Source of the DNA: GCA-2705995 sp048267965
GTDB lineage: Bacteria; Bacteroidota; Bacteroidia; Flavobacteriales_G; Salibacteraceae
DNA: 64,000 nucleotides
NCBI GenBank assembly: GCA_048267965.1
Contig: JBLWWK010000001.1
Location: forward strand, 62,001 to 126,000
Direction: 5' to 3'
Shown: positions 50,341-59,539 of the stretch, piece by piece
Layout of the letters: every line of letters starts with the position of its first letter
How positions within the stretch are numbered: the stretch's first letter is position 1
Position numbers and translations under genes: made by a program
Notes under the pieces: generated by a model
The model's database searches: none
The model's input: only the letters and a program-made list of their open reading frames with translations
Told to the model about the DNA's origin: nothing

Positions 50341-50991
50341 CTAGCGGAGGGTAAAGTGTTCTGCTTCCCAAATAAATTGCCCACATTCGGGTATTAGGCT
50401 TTTTTCTTCCATTAGATGGGCTACTTTTTGTGCGCTACTGGCTCGGTACTTTTGCAGTGGGCCTTTCATGATGGGGTCAAGTAGTTTAGCTAAAAATATA
50501 CCCAGATTCTCACCCAGTCTAAATTCTTTTCGATCGCCTACCAAAATAGAAGGTCTAAAAATGTGAAGGGTATCAAAATCGAATTCTTCTAATGCTTCTT
50601 CCATTTCTCCCTTCACTTTGTTGTAAAAAATCGAAGAGTCTGAATTAGCGCCCATTGCGCTGATAACGCAGAAAACATTGGCTTTGTTTTCTTTTGCTTT
50701 ACGGGCAGTGTTGATGACCATTTCGAAATCAACTTTTCTGAATTTTTCTTTAGAACCTGCTTGTTTCATTGTGGTTCCTAAACAGCAAAAGGCAGCATGA
50801 ATATCGGGTAAATCTACAGAGTCTAATTCTTCTAGGTTGGCTACAATTTCTTCTACTTTTACGTGCGAACTGTCGGTAGACCTTCTTTGCAAAGAATAGA
50901 TTTTTTGATAGTGATGATTGGTGATTAATTGTTGTAATAAATGGGTTCCTACCAAACCGGTAGCACCTGTAATTAAAGCGTTTTTAGCCAT
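50341..50991 (-). CDS. NAD(P)-binding epimerase-like (TIP30/HTATIP2-type) protein
   Basis: 216 residues, atypical short-chain dehydrogenase. N-terminal nucleotide-binding loop Gly-Ala-Thr-Gly-Leu-Val-Gly (8-14), Cys-Cys-Leu-Gly-Thr-Thr, and Tyr-(x)3-Lys (Tyr-Asn-Lys-Val-Lys) near residue 123. Substrate unknown. Overlaps the EamA gene upstream by 8 bases and is the last gene of the long minus-strand run. Confidence 0.83.
   Translation of the reverse strand: MAKNALITGATGLVGTHLLQQLITNHHYQKIYSLQRRSTDSSHVKVEEIVANLEELDSVDLPDIHAAFCCLGTTMKQAGSKEKFRKVDFEMVINTARKAKENKANVFCVISAMGANSDSSIFYNKVKGEMEEALEEFDFDTLHIFRPSILVGDRKEFRLGENLGIFLAKLLDPIMKGPLQKYRASSAQKVAHLMEEKSLIPECGQFIWEAEHFTLR
50944..50952 (-). repeat. 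GTAGGAACC motif, copy 25
   Basis: Val-Gly-Thr of the nucleotide-binding region (Leu-Val-Gly-Thr-His) of the epimerase-like gene. Confidence 0.8.
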
Positions 50992-51886
50992 TCTGTAGCT
51001 TTTTTCTCATTCTCTTTTTTAACCATGCATTGCCTAAAATGGTGGTGATAATTAGAAGTGCGCCAAGGTAAAATCCAGTTGTCATTTTCTCGTCTTCTCC
51101 AAAAAACAAAAGAGCCAAAACAATGCTGTAAACGGGCTCCATGTTAATACTAATACTTACTGTAAACGGAGAAAGTTCTCGCATAACCTCTACACTCACC
51201 ACAAAGGCGAAAGAGGTACACACTAAGCTAAGAATAATTATCCAAACAAGGTCAGATGTGCTGGGGGTAAGCCATTCTGTATCAAAGCTATTCGTGGTTA
51301 AAAAGTAAATGCAAACTGCGATAAAACCACCTAGCATTTCATAGGTAGAAATCAATTTAGGCCGATGTCCATCTTTTACCAATTTTCCGTTTAAAACTGT
51401 GAATAAAGAAGCACAGAAAGCGGCTCCTAAAGAAAATAAAATGCCCAGAGCGTATTGGGTTTCGAAGCTGAAAATGAGTACCAAACCTATAATTACTAGA
51501 ATGCCAAAGACGAATTCGTAGCCAATGATTTTTCGTTTAAAAAACAAGGGTTCTAGCAGGGCGGTAAACAAAGATGCAGAAGCCAACGTGGCCAAGGCTA
51601 CAGAAACGGTACTCACTTTTATAGATTCGAAAAATAAAATCCAGTGCAGAGCTACAATTACGCCAATGCCCAGAAATTGAAGCAAGGCTTTTCTTTCAAC
51701 TTTTAGACTAAAATTAATGATGCGCAGGTAAATAATGAGCCCAACAAAGGCAAAAAGCATTCGGTAAGCAACTAACGGTATGCTTGGCAAATCGATGAGT
51801 TTACCGATAATTCCGGTAAAACCCCAAAGAAGAATAACGAAGTGAAGGAGCAGTTGGTTTTTGTATTGATCGATGAAGCTTCTCAT
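50984..51886 (-). CDS. EamA/DMT-family transporter
   Basis: 300 residues with ten predicted helices; Trp-Gly-Phe-Thr-Gly-Ile near the first helix and Glu-Pro-(x)n in both halves are EamA features. Substrate unknown. Overlaps DUF502 by 4 bases and the epimerase by 8 bases. Confidence 0.87.
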   Translation of the reverse strand: MRSFIDQYKNQLLLHFVILLWGFTGIIGKLIDLPSIPLVAYRMLFAFVGLIIYLRIINFSLKVERKALLQFLGIGVIVALHWILFFESIKVSTVSVALATLASASLFTALLEPLFFKRKIIGYEFVFGILVIIGLVLIFSFETQYALGILFSLGAAFCASLFTVLNGKLVKDGHRPKLISTYEMLGGFIAVCIYFLTTNSFDTEWLTPSTSDLVWIIILSLVCTSFAFVVSVEVMRELSPFTVSISINMEPVYSIVLALLFFGEDEKMTTGFYLGALLIITTILGNAWLKKRMRKKLQNG

Positions 51887-52482
51887 GGCAGTTCTTCTTT
51901 GTTAGGGGTAGGTTCGTTATTTGATTCTGCGACCCCGCCAGAAACAATAAATTTCATAATGTCGCCAGAGCGAGCATTTACAGGGGTAACATATTCTGGA
52001 GAAATAATGTAGAGATTTCCTGAGAAAGCATACGAGTGAGGTAGATAAACGGCAACCTTGTCTTTAATACCGAGTTTGCTTAAATCGTCTGAAGTAATAA
52101 ACCCCAATTTTTCACCTGTACTTTCTTTGCTAAGGCGCACCAAAACAGGCGTGTTAAAGCTTTTCTTTTTACCCACAAAAGCAGATACGAGGTCTTTAAT
52201 GGCATCGTAAATTACCTTTATAAGTGGTGCTCTTTTTAAGAAATTAGCAAAGAACAAGGTGAAAGGGCGCACAATAATGGAGTTGGCCAAAACGCCCAGG
52301 AGAGTTAAGAATGTGGCAATAATCAGAATTCCAGAACCTGGGAATAGTTCAATCGGAATAATATTATCGATGAGAATAAACAGCTCGTATAACACATAAA
52401 GTGTAGCTACTGAAGGCACAATTAACAACACGCCTTGTAGAAAATAAGAAAGTAGTTGGTTGATTAACTGCTTGTAATTCAT
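51883..52482 (-). CDS. DUF502 membrane protein
   Basis: 199 residues, two membrane helices (about 12-38 and 48-72) and a soluble beta-rich C-terminal part with Val-Ala-Val-Tyr-Leu-Pro-His-Ser-Tyr-Ala-Phe-Ser-Gly and Ile-(x)3-Ser-Gly-Gly. Matches DUF502 (a conserved envelope family, unknown function). Overlaps neighbours at both ends. Confidence 0.85.
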   Translation of the reverse strand: MNYKQLINQLLSYFLQGVLLIVPSVATLYVLYELFILIDNIIPIELFPGSGILIIATFLTLLGVLANSIIVRPFTLFFANFLKRAPLIKVIYDAIKDLVSAFVGKKKSFNTPVLVRLSKESTGEKLGFITSDDLSKLGIKDKVAVYLPHSYAFSGNLYIISPEYVTPVNARSGDIMKFIVSGGVAESNNEPTPNKEELP

Positions 52483-52835
52483 TCTGATAGATTGAGTTGA
52501 CTGCGTTGCTTTTTAGGCATTTTTTGCACAACTAATGTATAACTATCATCTATCCATTGCTTCAATAAATCGTCAGATATTGAGCCGTCTATTTCAACGG
52601 TGTTCCAATGTTTTTTACTCATGTGATAACCTGCCTTTACAGCACTGTATTGTTCGCGAAGTTCGAGGGCATAATCAGGGTCACATTTTACGTTAATGCT
52701 GGTAAATAAATCTACATCGCAGAGCACAAACATTTTACCGAGCACTTTAAAAACGAGGGTTTTATCATCGAACGGAAACTCTTCGGTAACGCCTTCTTTG
52801 GCTATGCAGTAATTGCGAAATTCTTCAATATTCAT
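52479..52835 (-). CDS. MmcQ/YjbR family protein
   Basis: 118 residues with the CyaY-like YjbR fold signatures Phe-Pro-Phe-Asp-Asp-Lys-Thr-Leu-Val-Phe-Lys-Val, Gly-Lys-Met-Phe, Lys-Lys-His-Trp-Asn-Thr-Val. Often annotated as DNA-binding, without firm proof. Confidence 0.87.
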   Translation of the reverse strand: MNIEEFRNYCIAKEGVTEEFPFDDKTLVFKVLGKMFVLCDVDLFTSINVKCDPDYALELREQYSAVKAGYHMSKKHWNTVEIDGSISDDLLKQWIDDSYTLVVQKMPKKQRSQLNLSE

Positions 52836-52836
52836 C

Positions 52837-53301
52837 TTAAAACGGAATTCTAGAAGAATCTTTTAAATGAGAAAGCACAACGCTCGACCTCATTTGACCA
52901 ATTTCTTCGATATGGCTCAATTTTTCGTTAATCAACAAGTCGAGCTCTTTAATGTCTTTCACCATTACTTTGAGCAAATAGTCGAAATCACCAGTAAGTT
53001 GGTAACACTCTACAATTTCGTCTATTTGGTTAATCTGAAGCACAAATTTTTGCATGGCGTTTTCGATTTGCCTTAGCAAGCTCACTTGAATAACTACTTG
53101 CAAGCCAAAGCCCAGTTTTTCGTGATTTAGCCGAGCCTCATAGCCATCGATAAATCCGGCTTTTTCTAATTTTCTAACACGTTCTAAGGTAGGAGCCGGA
53201 GATAAATCTACCTCTTTCGACAGCTGTAAATTGGTGATTCTGCCGTTTTTCTGTAAAATTTTTAAAATCTTTTTGTCGATTTCGTCTAATTGATTGGTCA
53301 T
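52837..53301 (-). CDS. Lrp/AsnC family transcriptional regulator
   Basis: 154 residues: N-terminal helix-turn-helix (about 5-50, Leu-Asp-Glu-Ile-Asp-Lys-Lys-Ile-Leu, Asn-Gly-Arg-Ile-Thr-Asn) and a C-terminal RAM ligand-binding domain (Thr-Gly-Asp-Phe-Asp-Tyr-Leu-Leu). Translationally coupled to the cyclase gene (4-base overlap), whose product it may control (inference). Confidence 0.93.
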   Translation of the reverse strand: MTNQLDEIDKKILKILQKNGRITNLQLSKEVDLSPAPTLERVRKLEKAGFIDGYEARLNHEKLGFGLQVVIQVSLLRQIENAMQKFVLQINQIDEIVECYQLTGDFDYLLKVMVKDIKELDLLINEKLSHIEEIGQMRSSVVLSHLKDSSRIPF

Positions 53302-54053
53302 GATTGTGCTAATTGAACGGGGTATAAAATAGGTTTGCTTGGCGAAGCATCGTTTTCAAAACTTGCCAATTGCAGGTTCAAAAGGTAGGAACCGTCTTTT
53401 ACTTCATCGTTAACAAATATAAGTTCGGTAATTGTGGCATCGAGGCGAGGTTGGTCTGGATAATTCCAAAAAGCGTGATGAGCTGCTAAAACACCTTGAT
53501 CTTCTTCTCGATCTACTGAAGGTGTATCGATTAGCAAATGTTTTACGCCTTTTTCTCTTAGCCAATGTGCTAATTCTGCTTCGATATAAGTTGGGTTGGT
53601 GTTTGAGTAGTTTTGTTCTTTTTTAGAAAGCTGGTTGGGCAACGTTCTTATTACCAAAGCCTCTGGAATTGTTTCTAAAAGATGAGAAACTTGCTTTTTG
53701 GTTACCACTCGATCTCCGTTTTCCTCATTGGGCTGCACAGAAACAAGTTGGGCATAGAAGTGGAACCGGGAAAGTGAATTGTTTACGGAATACGGTTCCT
53801 TCGAGATATGACCAACACACTCTGTATGTGTACCATGGCCGTGCGGATTAAAGAAAATATTCTTAAAGTTGACAGCACCACCCAAATTGACATCCCCCAC
53901 AAAGCCATTGGCCAGAACTGGCGTAATTTCTAGCGGGTCTACATACCAAGCTCTAGGGCCATTGGCGGCATTTACTAAGGGCAGTGAAATGTCGATAGGG
54001 CGTAATAAATTGGCTGTATAGTGCAGCTGGTTGTGCTCAAAATGTACTTGCAT
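53298..54053 (-). CDS. Cyclase-family (kynurenine formamidase-like) hydrolase
   Basis: 251 residues when started at the ATG ending at 54053 (Met-Gln-Val-His-Phe-Glu-His); the longer frame would add 25 atypical residues and overlap hemW. The metal-binding motif His-Gly-His-Gly-Thr-His-Thr-Glu and later Ile-Asp-Thr-Pro-Ser-Val-Asp mark the cyclase/KynB family. A motif copy encodes Gly-Ser-Tyr. It could hydrolyse N-formylkynurenine, but no other tryptophan-degradation gene is near. Confidence 0.83.
   Translation of the reverse strand: MQVHFEHNQLHYTANLLRPIDISLPLVNAANGPRAWYVDPLEITPVLANGFVGDVNLGGAVNFKNIFFNPHGHGTHTECVGHISKEPYSVNNSLSRFHFYAQLVSVQPNEENGDRVVTKKQVSHLLETIPEALVIRTLPNQLSKKEQNYSNTNPTYIEAELAHWLREKGVKHLLIDTPSVDREEDQGVLAAHHAFWNYPDQPRLDATITELIFVNDEVKDGSYLLNLQLASFENDASPSKPILYPVQLAQS
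53385..53393 (+). repeat. GTAGGAACC motif, copy 26
   Basis: GGTAGGAACCG; encodes Gly-Ser-Tyr in the minus-strand cyclase gene. Confidence 0.85.
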
Positions 54054-54096
54054 AACAATTAAATTGGGTAGCAAAAAGCTAGCTATGAAAATACTG

Positions 54097-55230
54097 TTAT
54101 TCTGATACGATAAAAAACTCGGCTGCAATTTTATCGGCTAATAATCTGCCGGGTTGAGTTAAGCGCAGTTGATGTTTAGAAGTTTGCAAATAGGGCTGCA
54201 ACCAATCTTCTTGAAGAGTTTGCTCAAATTGCGCAATAACCGATGCTGAAAAATCGATGTGCAATTGCTTTAAATCAACTCCCCATTGGGTGCGTAAACC
54301 AGTAAGCACTCTCTCGTTAAAGCGATCGAATTCAGACAGTTTTTCTGCCTCGAAAATGGAGAGGTTGTTTTCTAAACCTTCAAAATATTTTCGGTTGTTG
54401 GCTACATTCCACCTTCTGTGTGTGCCGTTAAAACTGTGAGCTGACGGACCTAAACCAACATAATGAGACCCTTGCCAATAAGAGGTATTGTGTTTGGCGT
54501 ATTGGTTGGGTAGAGCGAAGTTAGAAATCTCGTATTGTTCGTAACCATGAGCTTCTAGATGGCTTACAAGTAGTTGAAAATGCTCGGCAGCCAAATCATC
54601 GTTTAGTTGCGGAAAATGGCCAGTTTTTACCTTGTGGTCTAAGGCGGTTCCTTCTTCTAATATGAGGCAATACGAAGAAATATGTGGAATTTCAAAATCG
54701 GTGGCGATGGTTAAATTCTCTTGCCAATTCTCAATGGAAAGCTGCGGATACCCATAAATTAAATCGATGGTAATATTCTTAAAACCAGCACTTTTTGCCC
54801 ATTTTACACATTGAATGGCTTCTTGAGAAGAGTGCGCTCGATTCATCCAAACTAAATCTTCTTCTCTAAAAGATTGTATGCCAATGCTTAGTCGATTTAT
54901 TTGAGTTTCTTGCAAAGAGAAAAGATACTCTTTTGATAAATCGTCTGGGTTAGCTTCAAGGGTAATTTCGGCTCCTACCGCTAAGGTGCTATCAAAAAGA
55001 ACAAAATCAATTATTTCTTGAATTTCTGTTGCTGAAAGTTGTGAAGGTGTGCCGCCACCGAAATAAATGCTCGTTATGGGTGTGGCTTGCCATTCTTTTT
55101 TGCGGAGGCTAATTTCTTTTTTTAAAGCAGCTAAAAAACGCGGTTTTTGACGCAATGTGGTGCTAAAATGGAAATCGCAATAATGGCACGCTTGTTTGCA
55201 AAACGGAATGTGAATGTAAATACCTGCCAT
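54097..55230 (-). CDS. hemW: Radical SAM heme chaperone HemW
   Basis: 377 residues. The cluster motif is Cys11-Lys-Gln-Ala-Cys15-His-Tyr-Cys18. Phe-Gly-Gly-Gly-Thr-Pro-Ser follows, and the HemW-specific His-Asn-Thr-Ser-Tyr-Trp is present, separating it from coproporphyrinogen dehydrogenase HemN. Inserts heme into target proteins. Lies 4 bases after the histidine kinase gene. Confidence 0.93.
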   Translation of the reverse strand: MAGIYIHIPFCKQACHYCDFHFSTTLRQKPRFLAALKKEISLRKKEWQATPITSIYFGGGTPSQLSATEIQEIIDFVLFDSTLAVGAEITLEANPDDLSKEYLFSLQETQINRLSIGIQSFREEDLVWMNRAHSSQEAIQCVKWAKSAGFKNITIDLIYGYPQLSIENWQENLTIATDFEIPHISSYCLILEEGTALDHKVKTGHFPQLNDDLAAEHFQLLVSHLEAHGYEQYEISNFALPNQYAKHNTSYWQGSHYVGLGPSAHSFNGTHRRWNVANNRKYFEGLENNLSIFEAEKLSEFDRFNERVLTGLRTQWGVDLKQLHIDFSASVIAQFEQTLQEDWLQPYLQTSKHQLRLTQPGRLLADKIAAEFFIVSE

Positions 55231-55234
55231 AGCG

Positions 55235-56845
55235 CTACGCTTTCAAAATAATTCTGAACGTGGTGCCTTTTTCAGGTTCGCTCGATTTTACAAATATTTT
55301 ACCGCGGTGATAGTTTTCAATAATCCGTTTCGACAGAGATAATCCTAATCCCCAGCCTCGTTTTTTGCTGGTGTATCCCGGTTGGAACACGGTTTTCCGT
55401 TTGCTAGAAGAAATTCCTTTTCCGGTATCTGTAACATCTATAAAAATGTCGTTTTCGAGCTGCTCAATACGAAGCGTGATTTTACCATTTCCGGCCATGG
55501 CATCGATGGCGTTTTTGCATAAGTTTTCGATTACCCACTCGAAAAGCGGAACGTTAAGCTGAGCGTTAATTTGCTCTTCGTTAATGGGCACAACTTCGAA
55601 AATTACTTTCGAAGAACTTCTTGTTTTTAGGTAAACAATAAACTTGTTAATTACTTCAACAACATCTTTTGGTTCTAATTTAGGTTGCGCGCCAATTTTA
55701 GAAAAACGATCGGTAATCATTTCTAAACGGTGAATGTCTTTCGCCATTTCTTGCGTTACTTCTGGCGCTAATTCTTTTGCTTTTAACAATTCAATCCACC
55801 CAATAAGTGAAGATAAAGGTGTGCCTAATTGGTGAGCCGTTTCTTTCGACATGCCTACCCAAACTTGGTTTTGCTCAGATTTTCGAGAGATAGAAAACAA
55901 CCAATAGCCAATTAAAATAAACAACCCAATTACCACAAACTGAATAAGCGGATAGTATTTTAACTGATTGAGAAGTGCGCTGTCTTTGTAGAAGATAAAG
56001 TGCTCTTTATCGCCAAAATCGATAACAATGGGTTCGTTTTCAGACGACATTTGCGCCAGTTGTTTTTGAAGTAAATCGGGCGTTTCGAATAATCGGCTAG
56101 CCATATTACCCGATGCAAGCACCGAATCTTTTTCGTGGTTTACATACAAAACGGGTGTTGAAGCAGAATTGGCTACAATCTCTTGAATAAAAGAGTTTTG
56201 TAAATCGTTAAAGGTAATTCTGAGATCTTCTACCAGCTTTGATTCTTTGTAGTATAAATAATTTTTATCGTTGCCATAGTAGGCTTCTTCAATAGGCTCA
56301 AACTGAGATTTCATAATGGCCAGTTGCTCTTCTAGCAGCTGATCGTTGGCTTGCTTTAAGCTATCTTGAACCGATTGCGGAAGAGCTCGAATGCTATCAG
56401 AAAACAAGTTGATGTATTGGTCTACATTGGTGCTCGAAATAATTTTTCCGTTTTTGTTGACGCTAATAATCGGTATGGTGGTATTCGATTCAATAACATC
56501 TAAAGCCAGTTTTATTTCATCGTCTATTCCAGAGTTTACGGCATATTTTGTAGCCGCCACCCAGAGTTCTACTTTTTTGCGTTCTTCATCTTCTAGGCGT
56601 TTAAAAAGCGTGTTGGTATAACTTACCAAACGGGCTTTTTTCTGAATAGCTTCTGCCCAAAGCTTAACTTGTTTACGCTCTTCGTTGGCCATTTCGTTCA
56701 CCAAAATATTGGTATACCAAAACGAGGCGCCTACTATTAATAGAGCCAGCACAATTAAGATGCGTTTCCAAACTATTTTTTTCGAGTATATATTCAAACG
56801 AGTTGCATTTTTAAAGGTCTTCTTCTTCGAATTCCCATTCTTCAA
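55235..56845 (-). CDS. Membrane sensor histidine kinase
   Basis: 536 residues. Membrane helices at ~27-45 and ~297-319 bracket a periplasmic sensor with coiled parts. The phosphorylated His338 lies in Lys-Glu-Thr-Ala-His-Gln-Leu-Gly-Thr-Pro-Leu-Ser-Ser. The ATPase domain has Asn-Leu-Cys-Lys-Asn-Ala, Asp-Thr-Gly-Lys-Gly-Ile and Gly-Trp-Gly-Leu-Gly-Leu-Ser-Leu. No response regulator is adjacent. Start overlaps the AsmA gene by 35 bases. Two similar segments near residues 56-66 and 88-98 (Glu-Glu-Arg-Lys-x-Val-(x)-Leu-Trp) suggest a short internal duplication. Confidence 0.92.
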   Translation of the reverse strand: MKNGNSKKKTFKNATRLNIYSKKIVWKRILIVLALLIVGASFWYTNILVNEMANEERKQVKLWAEAIQKKARLVSYTNTLFKRLEDEERKKVELWVAATKYAVNSGIDDEIKLALDVIESNTTIPIISVNKNGKIISSTNVDQYINLFSDSIRALPQSVQDSLKQANDQLLEEQLAIMKSQFEPIEEAYYGNDKNYLYYKESKLVEDLRITFNDLQNSFIQEIVANSASTPVLYVNHEKDSVLASGNMASRLFETPDLLQKQLAQMSSENEPIVIDFGDKEHFIFYKDSALLNQLKYYPLIQFVVIGLFILIGYWLFSISRKSEQNQVWVGMSKETAHQLGTPLSSLIGWIELLKAKELAPEVTQEMAKDIHRLEMITDRFSKIGAQPKLEPKDVVEVINKFIVYLKTRSSSKVIFEVVPINEEQINAQLNVPLFEWVIENLCKNAIDAMAGNGKITLRIEQLENDIFIDVTDTGKGISSSKRKTVFQPGYTSKKRGWGLGLSLSKRIIENYHRGKIFVKSSEPEKGTTFRIILKA

Positions 56846-59507
56846 ATTTTGATTTTTTCTCTTTTTTAGGCTGAGAAATTTCTTTCAAAAAACGATTTAC
56901 CTTCTTTTTAATTGTTGTGTCGGTAGCGGCTCTTGGCGCTTTTTCTGAAGGTGAAGCCGTGGTATCGAATTCGCCAAAATCCATTTGGTATTCAGCTTCA
57001 GTGGGTTCTTTTAAATCTGGAAGAGTAGTGTCGTTTTTAAACCATCCGAGTTCTTCTTTCATCACTGACTTGGCCGTTTTCACCTCTTTTTTAGCGACCT
57101 CTTTTCGGTAGGAACGCGCTGCCGTTTTATCTAAAGCTATAACAGGATGATCTACAGTTCCTGTTATTCTGAGAAAAATCTGTTTGTTGCCTAAATTATC
57201 GTCTTTAATATAACCGTATTCAGTGACTTTCACATCTTTATCTTTTACCAAAACTTCTTTCAAATTGAAGTTTAATGCATAATCGATATCATTGTTAAAA
57301 GTGTGGCTACCATTGAGTTCAATGTTTAATGCCGAAGAAGAAATCTGCATTTCAGGAATGCTCAACATTTGGTTTTTTATAGAAAGCGTATTTCTAAGTT
57401 GATCGAACTTTACATGCTGTAACCTGCGTTTAAAATCGTCTAGATTGACTAACAAACGCAGTACTTTGTTTTCTTCAATGGGCGCAACCGTTTCTTGTAG
57501 CAGCTCGTAGTTGATAAGCTCCCCTTTCTGTATTGTAACATCGGCTTCAAGTTCTAGTTGCTCGGTATTTACTTCTTGTTGTATAATGGGGAATTTTACC
57601 GAAAAATCGGCAAAAGCGGTTCCTACAATATGGCGAGCCAAGATACTTTCTTGACCAAAGTTGTTGAACATTTCGAACGCTTTTTGAAGGTTTACATCGC
57701 CAAAGTTTCCGGCCATAAAAAACTCTTGTCCGTTTTGGTAATTCGAAACACGCATATTAATCCGTGCTTGTCCTTCGAGTAAATGGGTTGATAAGTTTCT
57801 TATTACCAATTGGTTGTGTTGGTAAGTAAGGTTGCCTTTTATCGATTGGGCTTCTATGTTTTCTCGCTTAAAATCTTGAATGCTAATGTTGCTTTCAATT
57901 GTGAAAAAAGCAGGCCAATCCGCAGACGTTTCTTCGGGAGATGAGGCGGATGTAAACGCATTTTCCCACTCGATGGCGTTGAGGTAATCAGTTTGGAGAT
58001 TTCCTATTATTTCTGCGGGTTTCTCTTCTTTCCAGCTTAAAAAGTTTTTGATTTTACCTTTAAAACTTAAGTGACTGTTGAGTGCAGTAGCTTTTAACGA
58101 ATCAATCACCAAGTATTGCTGATCGAAACGTGATTGAGTAGAGAGTTCCGTTACTTGAAGTGAACTATTTACCAGCGAAAATTGAGCGTTGGTTAAGGCC
58201 AATTTTCCTGTTGTTTTTTGCAAGTGAAACTGTGCTGAATCGAGTGTGAAAAGGTGCTTGGCTTTCAGTTGTAATTCTAAGTCTACATCTACTTTACCTG
58301 AAGCTTGCTCTACCGTATCGATGTTAATGAGGTTTTCTAAATCGCTGAGTTCGCCAGTGCATTTTAATTGTGCTTTTAGTAAAGAGTTGTTGAAGTTAAC
58401 AATTGAAAAAGCACCAGTAACAGAGGTTTTCTGGTGTTGAGCTTGAAAAGTAGTTAGCCTGAACTCGCTCGTTTCCCAATTTCGCTGATCTCCGTTAGTG
58501 TAAAAACCGCTAGCAGAGATGCCTTGCACCGATAATTGACTTTCTTTCTTGCTCCAACTAGCTTGTTGAAGTTCAAAATCGGTGTTGATGAGTGGGGCTT
58601 TTTCGTTTTCTTCTTTTTGTAAAGTGATAGATAAATCACAAGTGCCGCTGAGTTGATAAGCTGAAAGTTGCGTTTGCTGTGAACGCGGTAATATAGAAAT
58701 GGCCTTTTCTAGTCCGATGTTTTTTCCAGCGAGCGATAATGAGTAAGTTTCAGGAGAAAATACTCCTGTAATGGAAAGTTGCAAAGTGTTATCGATGGTG
58801 GTATTACCTCGGTAAAAACGATAGGTTTTGGTATTTAAATCTACATCAAAGCCTACATCGAGTTGCAGGTGTTGCTGTGCCAGTAATTCTACTTGATCGA
58901 ATTGAAGTTGGTGAATACTGAAATCTCCAAAAACATCCATTTGAAACGCTTCTGATCCAAAATCACCTTTGGTTTGGGCGTTTTCTATAAAAACGTGAAT
59001 GTGTTCTTTAGCGGTTTCGCGATCCCACAGAAACTCTACTTGATGAAAGCTTACTTTTTTAAGAGAAAACTGCAGTTGAGAAGAGGTGGTGTCTGCTGTG
59101 TTCGATTTCCAAAAATCGTAATTGATATTGCCACCAGAATCGGTAATAAAGTGGGCTTTTCCGTTAGAGAATTCAGCAGCTTCAAGCGTGTAATTGCCTT
59201 TGTATAAATCGAATAGGTTAAATTTTAAATACACCGATTCGAAATGGAAAAGCGTATCTTTTTGGGTGTGACTCCAGCTTTCGAAAGCCGTAACATTTTT
59301 TAACTCAATAGAGGCGTAGGGGAACTTTTTAATAAAGCTCACCTCCATCTTCTCAGGAACAATTTCCGTGTTGAGGTAAGAGTTTAATTGTTGGGTACCC
59401 GTAAGAATAATCTCGTCTTGGTATACATAGGCGAGATAAGAGGCGGATCCTACCAAAAGGGAGAATACCGCCACTACCCAAATCAAAATTCGTTTCAATT
59501 TCGACAT
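56811..59507 (-). CDS. AsmA-family inner-membrane/periplasmic protein
   Basis: 898 residues: one N-terminal membrane helix (about 8-30), then a very long beta-rich periplasmic part with AsmA features (Ile-Glu-Leu-Lys-Asn-Val early, Ile-Arg-Asn-Leu-Ser-(x)n-Leu-Leu-Glu-Gly, Leu-Ser-Ile-Lys-Asn-Gln-Met-Leu). The C-terminus is Lys/Glu-rich. AsmA-like proteins are bridge-type lipid transporters that influence the outer membrane; the substrate is unknown. Confidence 0.85.
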   Translation of the reverse strand: MSKLKRILIWVVAVFSLLVGSASYLAYVYQDEIILTGTQQLNSYLNTEIVPEKMEVSFIKKFPYASIELKNVTAFESWSHTQKDTLFHFESVYLKFNLFDLYKGNYTLEAAEFSNGKAHFITDSGGNINYDFWKSNTADTTSSQLQFSLKKVSFHQVEFLWDRETAKEHIHVFIENAQTKGDFGSEAFQMDVFGDFSIHQLQFDQVELLAQQHLQLDVGFDVDLNTKTYRFYRGNTTIDNTLQLSITGVFSPETYSLSLAGKNIGLEKAISILPRSQQTQLSAYQLSGTCDLSITLQKEENEKAPLINTDFELQQASWSKKESQLSVQGISASGFYTNGDQRNWETSEFRLTTFQAQHQKTSVTGAFSIVNFNNSLLKAQLKCTGELSDLENLINIDTVEQASGKVDVDLELQLKAKHLFTLDSAQFHLQKTTGKLALTNAQFSLVNSSLQVTELSTQSRFDQQYLVIDSLKATALNSHLSFKGKIKNFLSWKEEKPAEIIGNLQTDYLNAIEWENAFTSASSPEETSADWPAFFTIESNISIQDFKRENIEAQSIKGNLTYQHNQLVIRNLSTHLLEGQARINMRVSNYQNGQEFFMAGNFGDVNLQKAFEMFNNFGQESILARHIVGTAFADFSVKFPIIQQEVNTEQLELEADVTIQKGELINYELLQETVAPIEENKVLRLLVNLDDFKRRLQHVKFDQLRNTLSIKNQMLSIPEMQISSSALNIELNGSHTFNNDIDYALNFNLKEVLVKDKDVKVTEYGYIKDDNLGNKQIFLRITGTVDHPVIALDKTAARSYRKEVAKKEVKTAKSVMKEELGWFKNDTTLPDLKEPTEAEYQMDFGEFDTTASPSEKAPRAATDTTIKKKVNRFLKEISQPKKEKKSKFEEWEFEEEDL
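57618..57626 (-). repeat. GTAGGAACC motif, copy 27
   Basis: CGGTTCCTACA on +; Val-Gly-Thr in the AsmA gene. Confidence 0.82.
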
Positions 59508-59539
59508 AGCGCTAGAACGCCAAATATGCGAAAAAGGTA